A stretch of 64,000 nucleotides of DNA, from positions 7,130,001-7,194,000 of the forward strand of contig NZ_CP109496.1 in NCBI RefSeq assembly GCF_036231355.1, in the 5' to 3' direction. Positions 1 through 8,517 of the stretch are shown here, piece after piece; position 1 is the stretch's first letter; the number at the start of each line of letters is the position of its first letter. The notes under the pieces are model-generated. The model was given only the letters and a program-made list of their open reading frames with translations. It searched no databases and was not told where the DNA came from. This DNA is from Streptomyces sp. NBC_01431 (lineage in GTDB: Bacteria; Actinomycetota; Actinomycetes; Streptomycetales; Streptomycetaceae). The position numbers and the translations under genes are program-made.

Positions 1-86
1 TCGCCACGCGGTTTCTTCGAGTTCTCCGGCACTCCTCGATCATCACCACCGCCACCGTTGTCCCGCTTCCGATAAATTGCCAGGCG

Positions 87-833
87 ATGCCGAACATCCG
101 CCACACCCCCCTTGCCCCCACTCGGGCCCAGGAGATGGCTCCCGGGGACAGCATCGACGCGCACCGGCACGACGATCACCAGATCGTCTACGCGAGCCGC
201 GGAGTGCTGGCCGTCACGACCGGCGCGGGGACGTGGGTCGCGCCCGCGACGCGCGCGATCTGGGTGCCGGCCGGGACCGTACACTCCCATCGGGCGCACG
301 GCAGGCTGGAGTTGCACCTGATGCGGATCGCGGCCCATGAGAACCCGCTCGGTCTCCAGGCCCCCACCGTGCTGATGGTCGGGCCCCTGCTGCGCGAGCT
401 GCTCCTGGCCCACACGCGCTCGCCGGACGACGAAAGCCCCGAACGGGACCGGCTGCGGGCCGTGCTGCTCGACCAGTTGCGCGCCTGTCCGCAGCGGCCC
501 GTCCACCTCCCGGCGCCGAGCGATCCCCGGCTGGTCGCCGTGTGCGCGCTGCTGGAGGCAGACCCCGCCGACCGGCGGGGGCTTGCCGAGCTCGGCGCCC
601 GCGTCGGCGCCGGCGAACGCACCCTGACCCGGCTGTTCCGCGCTGACCTCGGGATGACGTTCCCGCAGTGGCGCACCCAGCTCCGGCTCCACCGCGCCCT
701 GCAACTGCTGGCCGAGGGCACCGCGGTGACCACCGTGGCCCACCGGTGCGGCTGGTCCTCGGCGAGCGCGTTCATCGACGTGTTCCGCCGGGCCTTCGGC
801 CACACACCGGGCGCGCACACCCGCTTGCGTTAG
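87..833 (+). CDS. AraC-family transcriptional regulator
   Basis: This 248-residue protein has the two-part AraC layout. An N-terminal cupin-like sensor holds a His-rich HRHDDHQ stretch near residues 26-33. The C-terminal part, about residues 160-245, holds two helix-turn-helix motifs, the second around CGWSSASAFIDVFRRAFGHTPG, which is the classic AraC signature. The ATG follows CCAGGCG, and a GATAAAT box lies about 10 bases upstream, so the leader is very short. The next gene starts 29 bases downstream on the same strand, so this regulator may control it. The effector cannot be told from sequence. The family call is secure. Confidence 0.9.
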   Translation: MPNIRHTPLAPTRAQEMAPGDSIDAHRHDDHQIVYASRGVLAVTTGAGTWVAPATRAIWVPAGTVHSHRAHGRLELHLMRIAAHENPLGLQAPTVLMVGPLLRELLLAHTRSPDDESPERDRLRAVLLDQLRACPQRPVHLPAPSDPRLVAVCALLEADPADRRGLAELGARVGAGERTLTRLFRADLGMTFPQWRTQLRLHRALQLLAEGTAVTTVAHRCGWSSASAFIDVFRRAFGHTPGAHTRLR

Positions 834-862
834 AGCACGCTCCAACTCGTAGCGTCTGGTGC

Positions 863-1771
863 ATGAACAGCGCAGAGAACGCGAGCAACGCACACAACGC
901 AAGCCAGGCAATGGACGACGCGAGCAAGGCGGGCAACGTGAACAACGCAGGCAGCGCCCACAACGTCGAGGCCACCGACATCGACGCCACCGACGACCGG
1001 TTCGAGCGCGGGCTCGCGCTGCTGCGCACCATTGGCGGCCAGGAGAACCCGGCCGTACTGGACAGCCTCGCCGACATCGCGCCCGACCTCGGTCGCATGA
1101 CCGTCGCCTTCGGATACGGCGACATGCTCTCCCGCCCCGGCCTCACCCTGCGCCAGCGGCAGATCGCCACCGTCGGCGCGCTGGCCGCCATGGGGAACGC
1201 GGCACCCCAGCTGCGCTTCCACATCGCCGGCGCGCTCAACGTGGGGGTCACCCCGGCCGAGGTGGTGGAGATCCTGATCCACACCGCCGTGTACGCGGGT
1301 TTCCCCGCCGCGCTCAATGGGATCGGCGCCGCCCGCGAGGTGTTCGAGGCCCGTCCCGGCCTCGCGGTGACACCGGTCGAGACGGAACCGGTGCCGGGTG
1401 ACCGGTACGAGCGCGGGCTCGCCAAGCTGGCCGAGGTCGACGGGCACGCGGGTGACCAGGTGGTCGCCTCGATGCGGGACATCGCGCCCGACCTGACGCG
1501 CTACATCGTCGAGTTCGCCTTCGGGGACATCTACTCGCGCTCCTCGCTCGACCTGAAGTCCCGCGAACTCGCGAGCGTCGCGATGTGCACCGCCCTCGGC
1601 ACGGCGGCGCCGCAGCTGCGCGTCCACATCCACGGCCTGCTCAACGTCGGCGGCACCCGCGAGGAGGTCGTCGAGGTCATCACGCAGATGGCGGGCTACG
1701 CGGGTTTCCCCGCCGCGCTCAACGGCATCGCCGCGGCCCGCGAGGTGTTCGAGGAGCGCGGGCAGGAGTGA
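863..1771 (+). CDS. Tandem carboxymuconolactone decarboxylase-like protein
   Basis: The protein is about 302 residues long. After an Asn/Ala-rich, low-complexity N-terminus of about 45 residues it has two homologous CMD domains. Each carries an APQLRxHIxGxLNVGxT motif and ends in YAGFPAALNGIxAAREVFE. Neither repeat has the CxxC pair of the AhpD peroxidase branch, so a role like 4-carboxymuconolactone decarboxylase (PcaC) or a related lyase/isomerase is more likely than peroxide reduction. An in-frame reading extends further upstream into the AraC gene; the ATG at 863 was chosen because it lies just outside that gene. It is probably cotranscribed with or controlled by the AraC regulator. The substrate is unknown. 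Confidence 0.85.
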   Translation: MNSAENASNAHNASQAMDDASKAGNVNNAGSAHNVEATDIDATDDRFERGLALLRTIGGQENPAVLDSLADIAPDLGRMTVAFGYGDMLSRPGLTLRQRQIATVGALAAMGNAAPQLRFHIAGALNVGVTPAEVVEILIHTAVYAGFPAALNGIGAAREVFEARPGLAVTPVETEPVPGDRYERGLAKLAEVDGHAGDQVVASMRDIAPDLTRYIVEFAFGDIYSRSSLDLKSRELASVAMCTALGTAAPQLRVHIHGLLNVGGTREEVVEVITQMAGYAGFPAALNGIAAAREVFEERGQE

Positions 1772-1819
1772 GCCGGGCGGTGGTGGTCTCCGCCGGGCCC
1801 CCAGACGTACGGAAGATCT

Positions 1820-2020
1820 TCAGGGGAGCAGTTTGTCGAGGGCGGTGGTGCCCTCCGCGGCCAGCTTGCGCTCGGCCCAGGCCAGGTTCTGCGGGGTGAT
1901 GTCCCGCCCCGAGGCCAGCACGAGGTCCTCGGCGGTGACCTCGCCCTCGGATCCCGTGTGCAGCAGGGCGTCCGGGGTCACGGCCTCGGGCCGCCGGGTG
2001 GAATCGGGCCGGTCGTTCAT
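1820..2020 (-). CDS. Small conserved hypothetical protein
   Basis: This 66-residue acidic protein starts MNDRPDSTRRPE and ends LAAEGTTALDKLLP. The start at 2020 is set by a perfect GGAGG Shine-Dalgarno four bases upstream on the minus strand; the frame stays open 11 codons further upstream without a better signal. It has no signal peptide, membrane segment or recognisable motif, and the C-terminal half looks helical. It is convergent with the CMD gene and divergent from the acyl-CoA dehydrogenase. An exceptional run of G-tracts lies 73-108 bases upstream of its start, on its sense strand. Function is unknown. Confidence 0.7.
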   Translation of the reverse strand: MNDRPDSTRRPEAVTPDALLHTGSEGEVTAEDLVLASGRDITPQNLAWAERKLAAEGTTALDKLLP

Positions 2021-2092
2021 ACCGCCTCCTACGTTCGTCCGCTCTTGCACCATTCTGGCCCCCGCCTACCCGGACCGCATCCGGCCCACACG

Positions 2093-2128
2093 CCCCGCCC
2101 GCCCCCCGCCCGCCCCCGCCCGCCCCCC
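2093..2128 (-). other. G-quadruplex-forming tract (seven G-runs with single-base loops)
   Basis: Read on the minus strand, this stretch has seven runs of 6, 3, 5, 3, 6, 3 and 4 guanines, each separated by a single C. Single-base loops give the most stable class of intramolecular G-quadruplex. It lies in the roughly 340-base gap between the small hypothetical gene and the divergent acyl-CoA dehydrogenase, on the sense strand of the former. The sequence is directly visible; folding in the cell is inference. Confidence 0.7.
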
Positions 2129-2310
2129 GCTCGACCAGGCGCGCATCCCCCGTCGGCTCCGGCCACCCCCGCCGTCCATGTGACATTCCGTACCGGTATC
2201 GGCACAGCGCGTGCGCGGGCTGTGTCATCCCGCCGGTGTCGTACGGGCGGCGCCGAACCTCGCTCGCGCCCGAAGGCGCGTGCCCGGTGTGCGCTCCCCT
2301 TCCGGATTCT

Positions 2311-2324
2311 TGGAACACGTTCTA
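2311..2324. promoter_or_regulatory. KstR-type operator (TGGAACACGTTCTA)
   Basis: The site is an exact match to TnnAACnnGTTnnA, the consensus for the TetR-family repressor KstR, which controls cholesterol catabolism genes in mycobacteria and rhodococci. It lies 39 bases before the GTG of a FadE26-like acyl-CoA dehydrogenase. A second exact match lies before the FadD19/EchA19-like pair near 20.5 kb. No kstR-like gene is visible in the window, so the cognate repressor would be encoded elsewhere. Confidence 0.65.
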
Positions 2325-2363
2325 CTGTGTGCGCCGCCGTACCGCGACCGTCCTGGAGGGGCC

Positions 2364-3542
2364 GTGCACCTCGAATACACGCCTGAGCAGCAGCAGTTGC
2401 GCACCGAGCTGCGCGCCTACTTCGCCGAGCTCGTGCCGGACAACGTGTACGCCCGGTACGCCGACCCGGCCGCCCAGAAGCGGTTCTACCGCGAGACCGT
2501 GCGCCGGCTCGGCGGGGACGGCTGGCTGGGGGTGGGGTGGCCCACCGAGTACGGGGGGCGCGGGCTCACGCCCATGGAGCAGTTCATCTTCTTCGACGAG
2601 GCCGCCCAGGCCGGGGTCCCGCTGCCGCTCATGGCGCTGAACACCGTCGGCCCGACGATCATGAGCTTCGGCACGGACGAGCAGAAGGCGTACTTCCTGC
2701 CGAAGATCCTCTCCGGCGAGATCGACTTCGCGATCGGCTACAGCGAGCCCGACGCCGGGACCGACCTCGCCGCGCTCAAGACCCGGGCCGTGCGCGACGG
2801 CGACACCTATGTGGTGAACGGACAGAAGATCTGGACCACCAATGGCGACACCGCCGACTGGGTCTGGCTCGCCGTGCGCACCGACCCCGACGCGCCGCCG
2901 CACAAGGGCATCACCATGCTCCTCGTGCCGACGTCCGACCCCGGCTACAGCTGCACCGTCATCAACACGCTGGCCTCGCACGACACCACCGCCAGCTACT
3001 ACGAGAACATCCGCGTGCCCGTCACCCGCAGGGTCGGCGAGGAGAACAAGGGCTGGCGCCTGATCACCAATCAGCTGAACCACGAGCGGGTCACCCTCGC
3101 CGCCCACGGCACGATGGCGATCCGCGCCCTGAACGACGTCCGGCGCTGGGCCGCCGACACCAAGCTCGCCGACGGCCGCCGCGTCATCGATCTGGGCTGG
3201 GTCCGCAAGAACCTCGCCCGCACCCACACCCGCCTCGAAGCGATGAAGCTGCTCAACTGGCAGATGGTCAACGCCGTCCACGAAGCCACCCTCACCCCGC
3301 AGGACGCCTCCGCGGTCAAGGTGTACGGGTCCGAGGCGCGCCGGGACGCCTACGCCGCGCTGATGGAGGTCGTCGCGGCGGCCGGCCCGATGAAGGAGGG
3401 CTCGGCGGGCGCGGTCCTGCACGGCGAACTCGAACGCGGCTACCGATCCGCCGTGATCTTCACCTTCGGCGGCGGGAACAACGAGATCCAGCGCGAAATC
3501 ATCTCCTGGATCGGTCTGGGTATGCCGAGGGTCCGCCGCTAG
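2364..3542 (+). CDS. Acyl-CoA dehydrogenase, FadE26 (ChsE4)-like
   Basis: This 392-residue flavoprotein should introduce an alpha-beta double bond into an acyl-CoA. It has the full acyl-CoA dehydrogenase fold: the N-terminal helical domain, the FAD/substrate strand motif IGYSEPDAGTDLAALKT, a WTTNG segment, and the C-terminal domain with NQLNHERVTL and FGGGNNEIQREII. By remembered sequence it is closest to mycobacterial FadE26 (ChsE4, Rv3504), half of a heteromeric dehydrogenase acting on sterol side chains. The GTG at 2364 was chosen because GGAGG sits just upstream and MHLEYTPEQQQLRTELR matches family N-termini. No FadE27-like partner is present beside it. The KstR-type box in the promoter supports a steroid role, but the substrate is inference. 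Confidence 0.88.
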   Translation: MHLEYTPEQQQLRTELRAYFAELVPDNVYARYADPAAQKRFYRETVRRLGGDGWLGVGWPTEYGGRGLTPMEQFIFFDEAAQAGVPLPLMALNTVGPTIMSFGTDEQKAYFLPKILSGEIDFAIGYSEPDAGTDLAALKTRAVRDGDTYVVNGQKIWTTNGDTADWVWLAVRTDPDAPPHKGITMLLVPTSDPGYSCTVINTLASHDTTASYYENIRVPVTRRVGEENKGWRLITNQLNHERVTLAAHGTMAIRALNDVRRWAADTKLADGRRVIDLGWVRKNLARTHTRLEAMKLLNWQMVNAVHEATLTPQDASAVKVYGSEARRDAYAALMEVVAAAGPMKEGSAGAVLHGELERGYRSAVIFTFGGGNNEIQREIISWIGLGMPRVRR

Positions 3543-3576
3543 CCTGGCCGTGGGGGCCACCCGCCGGAGGTGAACG

Positions 3577-4467
3577 ATGGCTGACGCAGATCCGGGTCAC
3601 TTCGGCCCCGCATCGGTCACATGGCAGCTGCACAGCGACCCCATGATGTGGATTGCGGGCATCCGGGCGCTCTACCTCCAGGCGCTCCACCCGCGTGCCG
3701 TGCGCGCGGTGATGCAGAACTCGGACTTCCGCAGGGACGCCTGGGGCCGCCTGATGCGTACCGCCAACTTCGTCGGCACCGTCACCTACGGTACGAAGGA
3801 GGCGGCCGAGCAGGCGGGCGCGCGGGTCCGCCGCATCCACGCCCACCTCACGGCCGACGACCCCGCCACGGGCGAGCGGTTCGGCGTCGACGACCCCGAA
3901 CTGCTCCTGTGGGTGCACTGCGCCGAGATCGACAGCTACCTCACCGTCGTCCGGCGCTCGGGATTCCGGCTGAGCGACGCCCAGGCCGACCGCTACCTCG
4001 CCGAACACCGCGTCGACGCCCGCCTGGTGGGCCTCGATCCGGCGGGAGTGCCGGGCACCGTGGCCGAACTCGCCGCCTACTTCGACTCCGTACGGCCCCG
4101 GCTCGCGCTCACCGACGACGCGCGGGCCGTGGACGACTTCCTGCAGCGGCCGCCCATCCACCCGCTCCTCGTACCGGCGCGCGAGCTGCTGTGGCGGCGG
4201 GTGGCGTGCCTCGCCTACGCCGCGCTGCCCCCGTACGCCCACGAGCTGTACGGTCGCCCCGCCCCCTCCATGCGCACCGTGGACCGCCAACTCGCCGTTG
4301 CAGGAAGGGTGTTGCGCTGCGTTCCGGCGCGGCTGCGCTGGCAGCTGCCGCCCCGTCACATCCTTGGGGCGATGGCCCGGCTCGGCCCCGGAAGCCGCCC
4401 GGAGCCGTACAAACTTCGCAGACAGGCGGCCATACTGGACGAGCCGGGGAGGGCGCACTTTCAGTGA
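3577..4467 (+). CDS. MpaB-family (DUF2236) oxygenase-like protein
   Basis: The protein is 296 residues and starts after a strong GGAGGTGA ribosome site. It carries hallmarks of the MpaB/Lcp (DUF2236) family: a central FVGTVTYGTKEAAEQAGARVRRIHAHLTA block and a WVHCAEIDSYL motif. The His in the second motif is the likely haem ligand by analogy to the latex-clearing oxygenase family. It has no clear signal peptide. It follows the acyl-CoA dehydrogenase by 34 bases and precedes the kinase by 18, so the three may form one transcript. Family members cleave isoprenoid or polyisoprene double bonds, or are uncharacterised; the substrate here is unknown. Confidence 0.8.
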   Translation: MADADPGHFGPASVTWQLHSDPMMWIAGIRALYLQALHPRAVRAVMQNSDFRRDAWGRLMRTANFVGTVTYGTKEAAEQAGARVRRIHAHLTADDPATGERFGVDDPELLLWVHCAEIDSYLTVVRRSGFRLSDAQADRYLAEHRVDARLVGLDPAGVPGTVAELAAYFDSVRPRLALTDDARAVDDFLQRPPIHPLLVPARELLWRRVACLAYAALPPYAHELYGRPAPSMRTVDRQLAVAGRVLRCVPARLRWQLPPRHILGAMARLGPGSRPEPYKLRRQAAILDEPGRAHFQ

Positions 4468-4485
4468 CGGGGGCGACGGCACGAA

Positions 4486-6702
4486 ATGGCGGACACCAGG
4501 CTGATCCACGGCCGTTACCGGCTGCTCGACCTCATCGGCCGCGGCGGCATGGGCGAGGTGTGGCGGGCCCGGGACGAGTCCTTGGGGCGGCGGGTCGCGG
4601 TCAAGCTGCTCAAACCGCTGGCGCCGAGCCGCGAGGAGTCGTTCACCCGGGTGCTCAGGGAGCGCTTCCGCCGCGAGGCCCGCGTCGCCGCCGCGCTCCA
4701 GCACCGCGGCGTCACCGTCGTCCATGACTTCGGCGAGTACGACGGCGGGCTCTACCTCGTCATGGAACTGCTCGACGGCCGCAACCTGAGCCAGCTCCTC
4801 GACGGCAACAAGCGGCAGCCGCTGCCGGTCCCGGAGCTCGTGGACATCGCCGAACAGGTCTCGGGCGCCCTCGCCTACACCCATCAACAGGGCATCGTGC
4901 ACCGCGACTTGAAACCCGCGAACATCATGCTGCTCACCGACGGCACCGTGAAGATCTGCGACTTCGGCATCGCGCGGCTCGGCGCCGACATCGGTTTCAC
5001 CGCCCGCCTCACCGGCACCGGCGTCGCCATGGGCACCCCGCACTACATGTCGCCGGAGCAGATCGCCGGCGAGGAGGTCGACCACCGCAGCGACCTCTAC
5101 TCGCTGGGCTGCGTCCTGTACGAACTCTCCACCGGAGCGCCGCCGTTCGACCTGGATGACGCCTGGGCGGTGCTCGTCGGCCACCGCGACACCCAGCCCC
5201 GGCCGCCGAGCGAGCACCGCGCCGAACTCCCGGGCTTCTTCGACCGGGCGGTCCTCGACCTGCTGGCCAAGTCGCCGGACCAACGACCGCGGGACGCACG
5301 GGAGTTGGGCCTTCGCATGGCCGCTGGGCGGGCCGCCCTGCGCCCGCTCACCGCCCCCGTGCCGCTGGCTCCGCCAACCAGGCTCCCCTCCTGGACCCGG
5401 GGCATGACCACCGGCCACAAGGCGACCCGCGCCCTCGCCCCGGCCGCCCGGCCCGACCCCACGGCGGGTCTCACCGGCGAGTGGACCACCGCGCCCGCCG
5501 ATCCGCACCGCCTGGCCCCGGGGCCCGAACCGCGGGTATCCGCCCGGCCGGCGCCGGCGCCGGAGGTCCTCGCCGCACTGAACAGCCGCCACAACGCCGG
5601 GCTCAGCCTCGGGCGGCTCGGGCGGTGGGCGCAGGCGGGAGAGGTGCACCGGGCGGTCGCCGCCGAGCGCGCCCACCTCCTGGGGCCCGGCCACCCCGAC
5701 ACCCTGGCCAGCCGTTATGAGGTGGGCTTCACGCTCAGCCGGACCGGCCGCGCGGCCGACGCGCTGCGCGAGTTCGGCGAGGTCGCCGACGGCCGGGCCC
5801 GCTCCCTTGGCCCCGGTCATCCCGACACCCTCGACGCGCGCCAGGAGATGGCCTACGTCCTGGGCCGGCTCGGCCGCCCCTTCGAGGCGCACCAGGTGTA
5901 CGCCGCAGTCCTCGCCGCGCGCGAGGGCGTCCAGGGTCGCGACCACCCGGACACCCTGCGCTGCCGCCACAACCTCGCCTTCAACCTCGGCCGGCTCGGC
6001 CGCCTGGAGGACTCCTGCCGGATGGCCCAGGAGGTGGCCGCCGCCCGCGCCAGGGTGCTCGGCGCAGGGCATCCCGACACCCTCGTCACGCAGTACGAAG
6101 TCGCTTACGCGCTGGGGCAGTTGGGGCGCTGGGTGGAGGCTCTGGCGGTGTACCGCGAGGTCGCCGCGGGCCGTGCGGCGGCGCTCGGCGGCGACCACCC
6201 GGACGCCCTGGCGGCCCGCTACGAGATCGGCATCAGCCTCGGCCGGCTCGGCCGCAGTTCCGAGGCCCTCGTGCTCTACCGCGATCTGGTCGAGGACCGC
6301 CTGCGGACCGGCGGCCCCGACGACCCGGAGACCCTGCGCGCCCGGCACGGCCTCGGCGTGAACCTCGGACGCCTCGGCCGCTGGGAGGAGGCCCTCCAGG
6401 AAGCCCGCGAGGTGTGCGCCGCGCGCGAACGGGTCCTCGGCCCCGACCACCCGGACACCCTGATCAGCCGCCGCGAGGTCGCGGTCGGCCTCGGCTGGCT
6501 GGGCCGCTGGCCCGAGGCGCTGGACGTGTACCGCCGGGTCGCCGCCTCCCGCGAGCGGGTCCTGGGCGCCGGCCACCCGGCCACCCTGGCCAGCCGCAAC
6601 GACGAGGCGCACTGCCTGGAACAACTGGGCCGCGGCCCGGAGGCGGGAGAGCTGTACCAGAGAGTGGCGGCCCTGCGCCGGCGGAGCGCCGGTCAGCACT
6701 GA
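4486..6702 (+). CDS. Cytoplasmic Ser/Thr protein kinase with eight TPR-like repeats
   Basis: At 738 residues this joins an Hanks-type kinase (about 1-270) to a repeat domain. The kinase is complete: GRGGMGEV glycine loop, Lys40, HRDLKPAN with Asp141 and Asn146, DFG at 159-161, and an SPEQ activation segment. No membrane segment follows, unlike PknB-type receptors. A proline-rich linker leads to eight repeats of about 42 residues, each marked by G-x-x-HPDTLxxRxxxxxxLGRLGR, which are kinesin-light-chain-like TPRs. The repeats look freshly duplicated, because the motif is almost invariant. Such repeats usually bind partner proteins, so they probably recruit substrate. Upstream neighbours suggest cotranscription with the MpaB-like gene. 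Confidence 0.9.
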   Translation: MADTRLIHGRYRLLDLIGRGGMGEVWRARDESLGRRVAVKLLKPLAPSREESFTRVLRERFRREARVAAALQHRGVTVVHDFGEYDGGLYLVMELLDGRNLSQLLDGNKRQPLPVPELVDIAEQVSGALAYTHQQGIVHRDLKPANIMLLTDGTVKICDFGIARLGADIGFTARLTGTGVAMGTPHYMSPEQIAGEEVDHRSDLYSLGCVLYELSTGAPPFDLDDAWAVLVGHRDTQPRPPSEHRAELPGFFDRAVLDLLAKSPDQRPRDARELGLRMAAGRAALRPLTAPVPLAPPTRLPSWTRGMTTGHKATRALAPAARPDPTAGLTGEWTTAPADPHRLAPGPEPRVSARPAPAPEVLAALNSRHNAGLSLGRLGRWAQAGEVHRAVAAERAHLLGPGHPDTLASRYEVGFTLSRTGRAADALREFGEVADGRARSLGPGHPDTLDARQEMAYVLGRLGRPFEAHQVYAAVLAAREGVQGRDHPDTLRCRHNLAFNLGRLGRLEDSCRMAQEVAAARARVLGAGHPDTLVTQYEVAYALGQLGRWVEALAVYREVAAGRAAALGGDHPDALAARYEIGISLGRLGRSSEALVLYRDLVEDRLRTGGPDDPETLRARHGLGVNLGRLGRWEEALQEAREVCAARERVLGPDHPDTLISRREVAVGLGWLGRWPEALDVYRRVAASRERVLGAGHPATLASRNDEAHCLEQLGRGPEAGELYQRVAALRRRSAGQH

Positions 6703-6709
6703 CCCTGGG

Positions 6710-6725
6710 CCCGCCGCCGGGCGGG
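6710..6725 (+). terminator. Short GC hairpin followed by GTTT
   Basis: A CCCGCC-GCCG-GGCGGG stem-loop sits eight bases after the kinase stop codon and is followed by GTTT. It is short, and only 35 bases precede the next start codon, so it may attenuate rather than fully terminate. Confidence 0.4.
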
Positions 6726-6760
6726 GTTTCGCAGCCGGTCGCCCCGTGTTACCAAGGGGC

Positions 6761-8326
6761 ATGCCCGTACGCACCGCGTTCGCCCGTGACCAGTACGACG
6801 CCGTCGTGGTCGGAGGCGGCCACAACGGTCTCGTCGCCGCCGCCTACCTCGCCCGCGCCGGACGCTCCGTCCTCGTCCTTGAACGGCTCGGCCGCACCGG
6901 TGGCGCCGCCGTCTCCACCCGCCCCTTCGCGGGCGTCGACGCGCGGCTCTCGCGCTACTCCTACCTGGTCTCGCTGCTGCCCGCCAAGATCGTCGACGAT
7001 CTCGGCCTCGACTTCGCCGTGCGCAAACGGACCGTGTCCTCGTACACGCCGGTCGCGCGCGGCGGCCGCCCCGGCGGCCTCCTGGTCGGCGGCGGCCTCG
7101 ATCGTACGGCCGCCTCCTTCCGTCAACTGACCGGCTCCGACGCCGAGTTCACCGCCTGGCAGTCCTTCTACGACATGACGCGCCGGGTCGCCGAACGGGT
7201 CTTCCCCACCCTCACCGAGCCGCTGCCCACCGCGGCCGCGCTGCGCGAGCGGATCGCGGACGACGCCGCGTGGCGGATGCTGTTCGAGGAGCCCATCGGT
7301 GTCGCCGTGGAGGACCGCTTCACCGACGACCTCGTGCGCGGCGTCGTCCTCACCGATGCCCTGATCGGCACGTTCGCCGACGCCCACGACCCCTCGCTCG
7401 CCCAGAACCGCTGCTTCCTCTACCACGTGATCGGGCAGGGGACCGGCGACTGGGACGTTCCCGTCGGCGGTATGGGCGCCCTCACCGACGCGCTCGCCGG
7501 GGCAGCTCGGGCGGCCGGCGCGGAGATCGCCACCGGCCACGAGGTGACCGCTATCCGCACCGACGGCACCGAAGCGGAGATCTCCTTCACCACCGCCGAG
7601 GGGCCCGGCACGGTGGCCGCGGCCCACGTCCTGGTCAACGCCTCGCCGCAGGCCCTCGCCGACCTCGTGGGCGACCCGCCGCCCCCGCCCGCCGAGGGCG
7701 CCCAGCTGAAGGTCAACATGCTCCTGACGCGGCTGCCCCGCCTCCGGGACACCTCGGTCGATCCGCGCGAGGCGTTCGCCGGAACCTTCCATATCGCGGA
7801 GGGATACGGCCAGTTGGCGACCGCGTACGCGGAGGCTGCGCGGGGGGAGCTGCCCGGCGCGCCGCCGTCGGAGATCTACTGCCACTCGCTCACCGACCCC
7901 TCCATCCTCGGTCCGGACCTGGCGGCGCGCGGCGCTCAGACCCTCACGCTGTTCGGTCTGCACACCCCGGCCCGGCTCTTTGCCGACGACAACGACAAGG
8001 CGCGCGAGCAACTCCTCGCCGCGACCCTGGCCCAGCTGGACGCCCATCTGGCCGAACCGCTCGCCGACTGTCTGGCCCTGGACGCGGACGGCCGCCCTTG
8101 CATCGAGGCGAAGACCCCGCTCGACCTGGAGCGCGACCTGCGGCTGCCCGGCGGCAACATCTTCCACCGCCCGCCGGCCTTCCCGTACGCGGACGAGTCG
8201 ACGGGGCGCTGGGGAGTGGAAACCGCCCACGCGAACGTGCTGTTGTGCGGCGCGGGCGCCGTCCGCGGCGGCGGGGTGAGCGGCATCCCGGGTCACAACG
8301 CGGCGATGGCGGTGCTCGGCCGCTGA
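6761..8326 (+). CDS. FAD-dependent oxidoreductase, phytoene desaturase/PYROXD2-like
   Basis: The 521-residue protein has an N-terminal Rossmann FAD site, VVVGGGHNGLVAAAYLARAG, followed by E and the GRTGGAA motif typical of the phytoene-desaturase/CrtI-like amine oxidase superfamily. Its C-terminus, AHANVLLCGAGAVRGGGVSGIPGHNAAM, is the matching second FAD-binding motif. The ATG at 6761 was preferred over an in-frame GTG 15 bases upstream, since MPVRTAFARDQYDAVVV places the dinucleotide site at a normal distance and AAGGGG lies directly before it. No carotenoid genes are nearby, so a desaturase or dehydrogenase on a lipid substrate is possible but unproven. Confidence 0.85.
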   Translation: MPVRTAFARDQYDAVVVGGGHNGLVAAAYLARAGRSVLVLERLGRTGGAAVSTRPFAGVDARLSRYSYLVSLLPAKIVDDLGLDFAVRKRTVSSYTPVARGGRPGGLLVGGGLDRTAASFRQLTGSDAEFTAWQSFYDMTRRVAERVFPTLTEPLPTAAALRERIADDAAWRMLFEEPIGVAVEDRFTDDLVRGVVLTDALIGTFADAHDPSLAQNRCFLYHVIGQGTGDWDVPVGGMGALTDALAGAARAAGAEIATGHEVTAIRTDGTEAEISFTTAEGPGTVAAAHVLVNASPQALADLVGDPPPPPAEGAQLKVNMLLTRLPRLRDTSVDPREAFAGTFHIAEGYGQLATAYAEAARGELPGAPPSEIYCHSLTDPSILGPDLAARGAQTLTLFGLHTPARLFADDNDKAREQLLAATLAQLDAHLAEPLADCLALDADGRPCIEAKTPLDLERDLRLPGGNIFHRPPAFPYADESTGRWGVETAHANVLLCGAGAVRGGGVSGIPGHNAAMAVLGR

Positions 8327-8517
8327 GCGGCCCGCGGGCGCCTGCCCCGGTGGCTCAACACCCGGGGCGAGCACCCCAACCAGCCGACCCCGGCCCGCCA
8401 GGCCGCTACCGGCGTCAAGATGACCTCCGGGTACCGCGCACCCTGGAACAGAAGGGCTCGCCGAGCGGGAGGCCGGCCCGGCCGACACCCGCGAGCTCAA
8501 CTCCCGCCGCGATCAGT

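Noticed and set aside
3499..6825. Long minus-strand open frame of about 1100 codons opposite the kinase gene
   Set aside because: It is antisense to the kinase-TPR gene and mirrors its repeats; the product has no recognisable domain and no ribosome site. High-GC DNA makes such shadow frames common.
8327..8517. Possible small gene or transposase remnant between the flavoprotein and the serine hydrolase
   Set aside because: One frame gives LNTRGEHPNQPTPARQ and another a LEQKG-like stretch, but neither has a start, ribosome site or recognisable family.
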